Shown here: in pieces, positions 1-5,325 of the stretch
How positions within the stretch are numbered: the stretch's first letter is position 1
Layout: each line of letters opens with the position of its first letter
Source: an uncultured Clostridiaceae bacterium
Lineage (GTDB): Bacteria > Bacillota > Clostridia > Lachnospirales > Lachnospiraceae
NCBI GenBank assembly: GCA_947175375.1
Contig: CAMWMT010000105.1
Location: 1 to 7,890, forward strand
Length of the DNA stretch: 7,890 nucleotides
Direction: 5' to 3'
Program-made: the position numbers and the translations under genes
The notes under the pieces: model-generated
The model's database searches: none
Told to the model about the DNA's origin: nothing
The model's input: only the letters and a program-made list of their open reading frames with translations

Positions 1-664
1 GGTCGGGGGGATTCGGAGGATCCGGCTGGGCTCTCTGGAACCAAGGATCATGACGGAGGCATTTGTGCGGGAACTGGCCTCTGTGGAAAAACTCTGTCCG
101 CATTTTCATCTGTCACTGCAGAGCGGCTGTGACGAAACGCTTCGACGTATGAATCGAAAGTATGATACACAAGAATTTCGGGCATGCTGTGAACGACTCC
201 GGACATATTTTGATCATCCGGCGCTTACGACCGATGTAATGGTAGGATTTCCGGGAGAGACAGAAGAAGAATTTTCGCAGACTGTGAGATTTCTGGAAGA
301 GCTTCAGTTTTATGAGATGCATGTGTTCAAATATTCCAGAAGAAAAGGGACAAGAGCGGACCGGATGGAAGGACAGATACCAGAGCCTGTCAAGACGCGT
401 AGGAGTGATGTCCTGCTGAAGCTGACAGAGGAGCAGAGTCTTGCTTACCGAAAGCGTCTGATTGGAAAGACTGTGGAAGTGCTGATGGAAGAAGCTTATG
501 AAAGAGACGGAGTCACATATCAGATCGGTCATACAGAGGAATATGTAAAGATCGCAGTTGCAGAGGAAACCTCTCTTTCGAACCGGATGGAGCGTGTAAA
601 AGTGGAAAAAATGCTGCAAAATGATGTGCTGTGCGGCGTTTTGACAAATGCCGACAGAAAATAG
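1..664 (+). CDS. mtaB: tRNA threonylcarbamoyladenosine methylthiotransferase MtaB, 3' part (5' end outside window)
   Basis: Partial gene. The reading frame is open from base 2 and continues upstream of an internal ATG at 50, with RIRLGSLEPRI read before that ATG, so the ATG is not the start. About 220 C-terminal residues are present. The first part is the second half of a radical-SAM barrel (LSLQSGCDETLRRMNRKY, then DVMVGFPGETEEEF), typical of the MiaB/RimO/MtaB methylthiotransferases. The last ~65 residues resemble a TRAM RNA-binding domain. The family adds a methylthio group to t6A at position 37 of ANN-decoding tRNAs, giving ms2t6A, and uses two iron-sulfur clusters. The cluster cysteines of the UPF0004 domain and the radical-SAM CX3CX2C motif lie upstream and cannot be checked. 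The RIRLGSLEP stretch favours MtaB over MiaB or RimO. The gene ends with TAG 68 bases before ireB. Confidence 0.88.
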   Translation, partial: VGGIRRIRLGSLEPRIMTEAFVRELASVEKLCPHFHLSLQSGCDETLRRMNRKYDTQEFRACCERLRTYFDHPALTTDVMVGFPGETEEEFSQTVRFLEELQFYEMHVFKYSRRKGTRADRMEGQIPEPVKTRRSDVLLKLTEEQSLAYRKRLIGKTVEVLMEEAYERDGVTYQIGHTEEYVKIAVAEETSLSNRMERVKVEKMLQNDVLCGVLTNADRK

Positions 665-667
665 GCA

Positions 668-696
668 TTGAATTTATGGGCAGATTATAGTAAACT
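668..696 (+). promoter_or_regulatory. Candidate sigma-A promoter for the ireB-ruvX operon
   Basis: TTGAAT (668-673), a 17-base spacer and TAAACT (691-696) each match the sigma-A consensus boxes at 4 of 6 positions. The site lies directly after the mtaB stop codon, and the start codon of ireB is 37 bases downstream. A better-looking TATAGT at 686-691 has no -35 partner at a usable distance. The match is weak and read-through from mtaB is equally possible. Confidence 0.28.
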
Positions 697-732
697 GATG
701 ATAGAGCAGACGATCATTGAGGACGGGGTACT

Positions 733-996
733 ATGAAAAAATTGGAGAACACACAGTATTTTAAAATTCAATCTGACCAGGAACTGCGGGTGGACGAGGT
801 CCTTCATATGGTCTATCAGGCGATGACAGAGAAGGGATACGATCCGGTGAACCAGATTGTTGGTTATATCATGTCCGGGGACCCGACATATATTACCAGT
901 CATAAGGGTGCCAGGAGCCTGATCATGAAGGTGGAGCGGGACGAACTGGTGGAAGAGCTCTTAAGAGTGTATGTGGACAAGACAGTAAAGGAATAA
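733..996 (+). CDS. ireB: IreB family regulatory phosphoprotein (UPF0297, YrzL)
   Basis: 87-residue protein that matches the small IreB/YrzL (UPF0297) family over its whole length, including the signature GDPTYITSHKGAR at residues 49-61. IreB of Enterococcus faecalis is a substrate of the PASTA-domain Ser/Thr kinase IreK and the phosphatase IreP, and influences cephalosporin resistance and envelope stress; phosphorylation is at N-terminal threonines. A threonine is present here at residue 7 (MKKLENTQYF), a plausible equivalent site. The start is supported by GAGGACGGGG just upstream of the ATG. It is the first of three closely spaced genes (ireB, ruvX, DUF1292), an order also found in Bacillus (yrzL-yrrK-yrzB). 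No kinase or phosphatase gene is in the window, so the regulatory link here is inferred from the family. Confidence 0.93.
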   Translation: MKKLENTQYFKIQSDQELRVDEVLHMVYQAMTEKGYDPVNQIVGYIMSGDPTYITSHKGARSLIMKVERDELVEELLRVYVDKTVKE

Positions 997-1002
997 AGAT
1001 TT

Positions 1003-1431
1003 ATGAGGATCATGGGGCTTGATTATGGTTCCAAGACAGTGGGAGTCGCGGTCAGTGATGAGCTTCTTTTGACTGCCCAGGGGATAGAGACTGTCTGCAG
1101 GACTCAGGCAAACAAACTCCGGCAGACGCTTGCCCGGATCAAGGCATTGTGTGAAGAATACGATGTAGAGGAGATTGTGCTGGGTTTTCCAAAAAATATG
1201 AATAACACGATAGGAGACAGGGCTGAGAAATCGCTGGAATTTGCAGAGATGCTGAAAAAGCGGACAGGCCTGCCTGTTATTATGTGGGATGAACGCCTGA
1301 CGACGGTGGAGGCGAACCGGACCCTGATGGAGACCGGGGTGCGCAGAGAACACAGGAAAGAATATATCGATCAGATTGCAGCAGTATTTATTCTGCAGGG
1401 ATATCTGGACAGGAAAAGCATGAGGAAGTGA
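1003..1431 (+). CDS. ruvX: Holliday junction resolvase-like RuvX/YqgF (YrrK) nuclease
   Basis: 142 residues, the normal family length. The fold is RNase H-like: the first strand carries MRIMGLDYGSKTVGVAVSD with the acidic residue D7. GFPKNMNNTIGDRA is at 61-74, WDERLTTVEA at 95-104 (D96/E97), and the final helix has YIDQIAAVFILQGYLD with D123. These acidic residues fit the metal-dependent nuclease site of the family. YqgF/RuvX proteins were proposed as alternative Holliday junction resolvases; in E. coli YqgF has been tied to 16S rRNA 5'-end processing, so the true substrate may be RNA. The start is set by AAAGGA at 987-992, ten bases before the ATG and inside the end of ireB. There is only a 6-base gap after ireB, so the two are almost certainly cotranscribed. 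Confidence 0.93.
   Translation: MRIMGLDYGSKTVGVAVSDELLLTAQGIETVCRTQANKLRQTLARIKALCEEYDVEEIVLGFPKNMNNTIGDRAEKSLEFAEMLKKRTGLPVIMWDERLTTVEANRTLMETGVRREHRKEYIDQIAAVFILQGYLDRKSMRK
1423..1428 (+). promoter_or_regulatory. Ribosome binding site deciding the DUF1292 start
   Basis: AGGAAG lies inside the last codons of ruvX, 11 bases before ATG 1440. It is too close to serve the in-frame GTG at 1428, so the downstream ATG is preferred. Confidence 0.55.
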
Positions 1432-1439
1432 TAAGCGGG

Positions 1440-1697
1440 ATGGAAAAGCTGATTTTTCAGGATGAGAATGGAGAGGCCGCAGAATTTTATGTACTGGAGC
1501 AGACCCGTATCAGTGGAAGGAATTACCTTCTGGTGACAGACTCAGAGGATGAAGACGGGGAATGCCTGATCTTAAAGGATATGGCGGGAGATCAGGAGAA
1601 AGAATCTTTGTATGAGATCGTGGAACAGGAACAGGAGCTGGATGCGGTGTTGAAGGTGTTTGATGAGCTTCTGGAGGATGTGGATATCACAAAATAG
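1440..1697 (+). CDS. DUF1292 family protein (YrzB-like)
   Basis: 85 very acidic residues starting MEKLIFQDENGEAAEFYVLEQT, which matches the start of the DUF1292/YrzB family (a predicted beta-rich N-terminal half followed by an acidic helix ending DELLEDVDITK). An in-frame GTG at 1428 overlaps the ruvX stop and would add four residues (MISG), but the AGGAAG ribosome binding site and the family N-terminus both favour ATG 1440. No catalytic residues, membrane segment or signal peptide are visible, and the molecular function of the family is not known. It is cotranscribed with ruvX (8-base gap). Its usual partners in Firmicutes are the ireB and ruvX homologues, as here. Confidence 0.85.
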   Translation: MEKLIFQDENGEAAEFYVLEQTRISGRNYLLVTDSEDEDGECLILKDMAGDQEKESLYEIVEQEQELDAVLKVFDELLEDVDITK

Positions 1698-1701
1698 CTA
1701 C

Positions 1702-1707
1702 AGGGTG
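1702..1707 (+). promoter_or_regulatory. Ribosome binding site deciding the Fur-family start
   Basis: AGGGTG lies 8 bases before ATG 1716. An in-frame GTG at 1707 overlaps this site and would leave no usable spacing, so the ATG is the better start. Confidence 0.5.
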
Positions 1708-1715
1708 TGAACAAT

Positions 1716-2171
1716 ATGCAGTTGGATAGGGTAGGATTTGAAAAGATGCTTCGGGAAAAAGGCCTGAAGGTGACCGCGCAGCGGGTTGCCGTATTAACGG
1801 CGCTTTCAAAAGAGGCGGACAGCCATCTGACTGCGGAAGAGATTTATGAACGGGTGAAAGTAAGCAGTCCGGAGATTGGACTTGCTACAGTATACAGGAC
1901 GATTCAGGTGCTTCTGGAGCTTAAGATCATTGACCGGATCTATCTGGATGACGGATATGTACGGTACGAGCTGGGACATGTATATGAGGACGAAGATAGT
2001 CATCATCACCACCACTTAATCTGCGTGAAATGTGGTCGAGTCATGTCCTTTCAGGGAGATCTTCTGGAAGAATTCGAAAAGAGGATGGAAGATAAAACAG
2101 GATTCCGGATACAGGATCATGATGTGAAGCTCTATGGGTATTGTGTGGATTGCCTGAAAAAAAAGATATAG
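1716..2171 (+). CDS. Fur family metal-responsive transcriptional repressor
   Basis: 151 residues from ATG 1716. The N-terminal winged helix includes GLKVTAQRVAVLTAL and the recognition-helix motif GLATVYRTIQVL. The C-terminal dimerisation and metal domain has the histidine run H96-H100, the structural zinc pairs C103-x2-C106 and C143-x2-C146, and E118 and H135 at the positions of the E. coli Fur ligands E108 and H125. H37 (SHLTAEE) is also kept. At the position of B. subtilis PerR D104 there is a serine (S111, in CGRVMS), which argues against a classical peroxide-sensing PerR. Fur, Zur and PerR cannot be separated securely from sequence alone; a Fur- or Zur-like repressor is the best guess. 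It lies 18 bases after the DUF1292 gene and 24 before the RNase J gene, so it is probably part of the same transcript. No clear Fur box is seen in these short gaps. Confidence 0.9.
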   Translation: MQLDRVGFEKMLREKGLKVTAQRVAVLTALSKEADSHLTAEEIYERVKVSSPEIGLATVYRTIQVLLELKIIDRIYLDDGYVRYELGHVYEDEDSHHHHHLICVKCGRVMSFQGDLLEEFEKRMEDKTGFRIQDHDVKLYGYCVDCLKKKI

Positions 2172-2181
2172 GGACTATTAC

Positions 2182-2187
2182 AGGAGG
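2182..2187 (+). promoter_or_regulatory. Consensus ribosome binding site for the TTG-started RNase J gene
   Basis: A full AGGAGG lies 8 bases before TTG 2196. No ATG lies at a suitable distance, and the encoded N-terminus (KNVNNSKLRIIPLGG) matches the family, so the TTG start is well supported. Confidence 0.75.
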
Positions 2188-2195
2188 TTATTTAT

Positions 2196-3860
2196 TTGAA
2201 AAATGTGAACAACTCAAAATTGCGAATCATTCCATTGGGCGGATTGGAACAGATCGGAATGAATATCACTGCCTTTGAGTTCGAAGACAGTATTGTTGTT
2301 GTGGACTGCGGTCTGTCCTTTCCGGAGGATGACATGCTGGGAATCGACCTGGTGATTCCGGACGTGACTTATCTGAAGCAGAATCTGAGTAAAGTAAAAG
2401 GCTTTGTCATCACTCATGGACATGAGGATCATATCGGAGCGCTGCCTTATATCCTGAAGGATGTCAACGTTCCGGTCTATGCTACCAGGCTGACCATCGC
2501 TCTGATCGAAGGAAAATTAAAAGAACACAATATGTTGAAAACGACCAAGCGGAAGGTAGTGAAGCACGGGCAGTCCATCAATCTGGGTCAGTTCCGGATC
2601 GAATTTATTAAGACCAATCACAGCATTGCAGACGCTTCCGCGCTTGCGATCTATTCTCCGGCCGGTACGGTCGTGCATACGGGAGATTTCAAGGTGGATT
2701 ATACACCGGTATACGGGGACAGCATTGATCTGCAGCGTTTTGGAGAGATCGGCAAAAAAGGCGTTCTGGCGCTGATGTGTGACAGCACCAATGCGGAGCG
2801 CCCGGGAGTGACCATGTCGGAGAAGAGTGTGGGACGTACCATGGATGCTCTGTTTACCGAACACTGCAATTCCCGTATTATCGTGGCAACCTTTGCTTCT
2901 AATGTGGACCGTGTGCAGCAAATCATCAATTCTGCCTACAAGCATAATAAGAAAGTAGTGGTTGAGGGCCGCAGCATGGTCAATGTCATTACGACTGCAG
3001 TGGAACTGGGGTATATCCAGATACCGGATCATACACTTATCGATATTGAGCAGCTCAACAATTATCCGCCGGAAGCAACCGTTCTGATCACGACGGGAAG
3101 CCAGGGAGAATCTATGGCGGCTCTGTCGCGGATGGCACAGAATCTGCACCGGAAAGTGCATATCATGCCGGGAGATACAGTAATCTTCAGTTCGAATCCA
3201 ATCCCGGGCAACGAGAAGGCGGTATCAAAGGTCATCAATGAGCTTTCGGCGAAAGGAGCCAATGTGATCTTTCAGGACGCCCATGTATCCGGCCATGCCT
3301 GCCAGGAAGAGATCAAACTGATCTATTCTCTGGTGCGGCCCCAATATGCGATTCCGGTACATGGAGAGTATCGTCATCTAAAGGCTCAGGCTGCTATCGC
3401 GGCACAGCTTGGCATCGAGAAAGAGCATATTTTCGTACTCCAGTCCGGAGATGTGATGGAGATGGATGCAGACAGTGCAAAAGTAGTGGATAAAGTCCAT
3501 ACTGGTGCGATCTTCGTGGATGGCCTGGGAGTGGGAGACGTGGGAAATATCGTGATGCGTGACCGCCAGCATCTTGCAGAGGATGGTATTATGATCATTG
3601 CTCTGACTCTGGAAAAAGGAAGTAATATGCTGCTGGCAGGACCGGATATCGTATCCCGTGGTTTTGTCTATGTTCGGGAATCCGAAGATCTGATGGAACA
3701 GGCACGGGCAGTTGTCTATGATGCGGTGCAAAAATGTCTGGACCGCAATATCACAGACTGGGGAAAGATGAAAACTGTCATGAAGGATGCACTGGGAGAT
3801 TATATCCGTAAGAAGACTAAGAGAAATCCGATGATTCTTCCGGTCATTATGGAAGTATAG
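2196..3860 (+). CDS. rnj: Ribonuclease J
   Basis: 554 residues, the normal RNase J length, in the metallo-beta-lactamase/beta-CASP family. The zinc-site motif HGHEDHIGALPY is at 74-85 (H74, H76, D78, H79), with H142 in TNHSIADASA and D164 in HTGDFK. The beta-CASP insert follows, with GRSM at 258-261, GSQGES at 301-306, VSGHA at 364-368 and PVHGEYRHL at 387-395. The C-terminal domain includes SRGFVYVRES and ends KKTKRNPMILPVIMEV. RNase J combines 5'-to-3' exonuclease and endonuclease activity and acts in mRNA turnover and rRNA maturation in the cytoplasm. Whether it is J1 or J2 cannot be assigned; all catalytic residues are present, so an active enzyme is expected. Translation starts at TTG with a perfect AGGAGG. 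It is flanked by a Fur-family repressor and a YlbF-family gene, the latter also linked to RNA decay in Bacillus. Confidence 0.96.
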   Translation: MKNVNNSKLRIIPLGGLEQIGMNITAFEFEDSIVVVDCGLSFPEDDMLGIDLVIPDVTYLKQNLSKVKGFVITHGHEDHIGALPYILKDVNVPVYATRLTIALIEGKLKEHNMLKTTKRKVVKHGQSINLGQFRIEFIKTNHSIADASALAIYSPAGTVVHTGDFKVDYTPVYGDSIDLQRFGEIGKKGVLALMCDSTNAERPGVTMSEKSVGRTMDALFTEHCNSRIIVATFASNVDRVQQIINSAYKHNKKVVVEGRSMVNVITTAVELGYIQIPDHTLIDIEQLNNYPPEATVLITTGSQGESMAALSRMAQNLHRKVHIMPGDTVIFSSNPIPGNEKAVSKVINELSAKGANVIFQDAHVSGHACQEEIKLIYSLVRPQYAIPVHGEYRHLKAQAAIAAQLGIEKEHIFVLQSGDVMEMDADSAKVVDKVHTGAIFVDGLGVGDVGNIVMRDRQHLAEDGIMIIALTLEKGSNMLLAGPDIVSRGFVYVRESEDLMEQARAVVYDAVQKCLDRNITDWGKMKTVMKDALGDYIRKKTKRNPMILPVIMEV

Positions 3861-3909
3861 ACAGAAGAGAGAGCCATTCAGCTGGTCTGATAAATGGAAG
3901 AGAGGTAAA

Positions 3910-4236
3910 ATGGATACGATCAATGATAAAGTGGAGGAATTAGTATCTGCCATCCGGAAAAGTACCGAGTACCGGAATTTTCAGGAAGCAGGACAGGAGG
4001 TACGTAAAGTACCGGGACTGGCAGAGAAGATCCGGGAGGTTTGCTGGAAAAACTATGAACTCCAGAACAGTGGTACGGAAGACCTGTATGAGAGGCTGGA
4101 AGAGTTTATGGATCAAAATAAAGAATTTTGGAGAAATCCGGTTGTAGAGCAGTATCTGGAGCATGAACTGCGGATGTGCCGTATCCTGCAGGAGATCAAT
4201 GCGAGAGTTACAGGTATTGTTGATCTTATGATCTGA
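3910..4236 (+). CDS. YlbF/YmcA family protein (short form)
   Basis: 108 residues, almost all predicted helix, highly charged, with no membrane segment. The C-terminal part NPVVEQYLEHELRMCRILQEI (76-96) is the hallmark of the YlbF/YmcA (DUF964) family. In B. subtilis, YlbF, YmcA and YaaT form the Y-complex, which works with RNase Y in mRNA maturation and affects competence, biofilm and sporulation. B. subtilis YlbF is longer (about 149 residues, as I recall) and carries a cysteine-bearing tail; this protein lacks that tail and has only C45 and C90, so the iron-sulfur role described for the Y-complex may not apply. It starts at ATG 3910 behind GAGAGG. It is 49 bases after the RNase J gene, which suggests, but does not prove, a role in RNA turnover. 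Confidence 0.85.
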   Translation: MDTINDKVEELVSAIRKSTEYRNFQEAGQEVRKVPGLAEKIREVCWKNYELQNSGTEDLYERLEEFMDQNKEFWRNPVVEQYLEHELRMCRILQEINARVTGIVDLMI

Positions 4237-4267
4237 GGATAGTTCAGGAAGATAAGGAGACACGATC

Positions 4268-4654
4268 ATGAATGTACAAAAGGTAATGCTGTCCATTGGA
4301 CTGTTTCTGCTAAGGTGTGCCATTGTGATACTGGTCGTTGTGGGTATCTACAGGCTGGGAGAGTATGCATACGATTTCGGTTATTATATCGTGGCGAATA
4401 CGGCGGCAGAGCCTGAGCCAGGAAGAAATATGAAAGTGACTCTGACTGATGATATGGCATCAAAAGAGATCGCAGAGCTTTTAGAACATAAAGGCTTGAT
4501 CCGTGATGCGAATATATTCTGGATTCAGCTAAAACTCAATAAATATGACGACCGGCTGGAGCCGGGAGAATATATCCTGAATACCTCCATGACACCCAAA
4601 GGACTCATGCAGATGATGGCAGGAGAAGTGGAAGACGGGGACGAAGAGGAATGA
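4268..4654 (+). CDS. MltG N-terminal-like membrane protein lacking the transglycosylase domain
   Basis: 128 residues. One hydrophobic segment at about 7-30 (LSIGLFLLRCAIVILVVVGIY) suggests a single-pass protein with most of the chain outside the cell. Residues 55-120 (VTLTDDMASKEIAELLEHKG, then IRDANIFWIQLKL and RLEPGEYILNTSMTPKGLMQMM) match the LysM-like region that precedes the catalytic part of MltG (YrrL/YceG). The chain ends after an acidic tail (VEDGDEEE) with a normal stop, so the YceG catalytic domain with its essential glutamate is absent; no endolytic transglycosylase activity is expected. The start is supported by AAGGAG 8 bases before the ATG. The stop overlaps the start of the methyltransferase gene (ATGA), a sign of translational coupling. 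It occupies the position of yrrL/mltG in the Bacillus order, next to yrrM, so it is probably a shortened orthologue or paralogue, perhaps a glycan-binding or regulatory anchor. Confidence 0.75.
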   Translation: MNVQKVMLSIGLFLLRCAIVILVVVGIYRLGEYAYDFGYYIVANTAAEPEPGRNMKVTLTDDMASKEIAELLEHKGLIRDANIFWIQLKLNKYDDRLEPGEYILNTSMTPKGLMQMMAGEVEDGDEEE

Positions 4655-5325
4655 TCGCGGAAGAACGGATGACAACCTACATCAATTCTTTGTATCCTGG
4701 TAATACGAAGATGCTGGACAGGGTGGAAGAAGAAGCCTTGAGCGCAGGAGTACCGATCATTCGGAAAGAGACACAGAGTCTGCTTCGGTTTCTGCTCAGG
4801 GCATACCAGCCGATGAACATTCTGGAGGTTGGCACTGCGGTCGGTTTTTCAGCGCTTCTGATGAGCGAGTATGCACCGGAAGGATGCTGGATCACAACGA
4901 TCGAGAAATATAAAAAGAGGATTCCGGTCGCGCGGGAGAACTTTGCCCGTGCAGGAAGGTCCGATCGCATCACCCTGTTGGAAGGGGATGCCATGGAGAT
5001 CCTTAAGGGCCTGGAGGGAAGTTACGATCTTATCTTTATGGATGCGGCAAAGGGGCAGTATCCGGCGTATCTGCCGGAGGTCTTACGTCTGCTGGCACCG
5101 GGAGGGCTTCTGGTGTCCGATAATGTACTGCAGGACGGAGATATTATAGAATCCCGGTTCGCGGTGGAGCGAAGAAACCGTACCATCCATGCGAGGATGA
5201 GAGAATATCTGTATATGCTGACGCATTGTGAAGAGCTTACCACTGCCATACTACCGACAGGAGATGGTGTGACTGTAAGTGTAAAGAACCGGAACAGACC
5301 GGAACAGGGAGCGGAGGAAATATGA
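4651..5325 (+). CDS. trmR: Class I SAM-dependent O-methyltransferase, TrmR (YrrM)-like
   Basis: 224 residues. The start MIAEERMTTYINSLYPGNTK, followed by PIIRKETQSLLRFLL, matches YrrM-type proteins. SAM-binding motif I is ILEVGTAVGFSALL at 57-70, E85 is a likely ribose-binding acid, and D131 (FMDAAKGQYPAY) with D157 and N158 (LVSDNVL) are the expected divalent-metal ligands of catechol-type O-methyltransferases. In B. subtilis YrrM was shown to be TrmR, which methylates 5-hydroxyuridine at the tRNA wobble position to 5-methoxyuridine. Assigning that role here rests on family resemblance plus the direct linkage to a U32-family gene that could make the hydroxyuridine. The gene overlaps both neighbours by four bases (ATGA at each end), so translation of the three genes is probably coupled. 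The generic alternative is a small-molecule O-methyltransferase. Confidence 0.85.
   Translation: MIAEERMTTYINSLYPGNTKMLDRVEEEALSAGVPIIRKETQSLLRFLLRAYQPMNILEVGTAVGFSALLMSEYAPEGCWITTIEKYKKRIPVARENFARAGRSDRITLLEGDAMEILKGLEGSYDLIFMDAAKGQYPAYLPEVLRLLAPGGLLVSDNVLQDGDIIESRFAVERRNRTIHARMREYLYMLTHCEELTTAILPTGDGVTVSVKNRNRPEQGAEEI

Noticed and set aside
50..52. ATG at 50 as the start of the first gene
   Set aside because: The frame is open upstream to the window edge and encodes conserved MtaB residues (RIRLGSLEP), so this is an internal methionine.
1995..2015. Five-histidine run that looks like an affinity tag
   Set aside because: It is at the metal-binding histidine cluster normal for Fur-family proteins, directly before the CxxC zinc pair.
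2517..3161. Long open frame on the - strand (214 codons) inside the RNase J gene
   Set aside because: It lies fully antisense to a clear, complete RNase J gene; its translation is rich in His, Arg and Cys with no recognisable motif, as expected of a shadow frame.
3861..3909. CCATT...AATGG pairing in the RNase J-ylbF gap as a terminator or leader structure
   Set aside because: A 5-bp stem with a 14-base loop and no T-run; not distinguishable from chance.
3961..4014. AGTACCG present twice in tandem (3961-3974) and again at 4008-4014, with a GGTAC/GTACC inverted pair
   Set aside because: Inside the ylbF coding region; the copies fall in codons for different residues and are explained by coding sequence. 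No array-like spacing.
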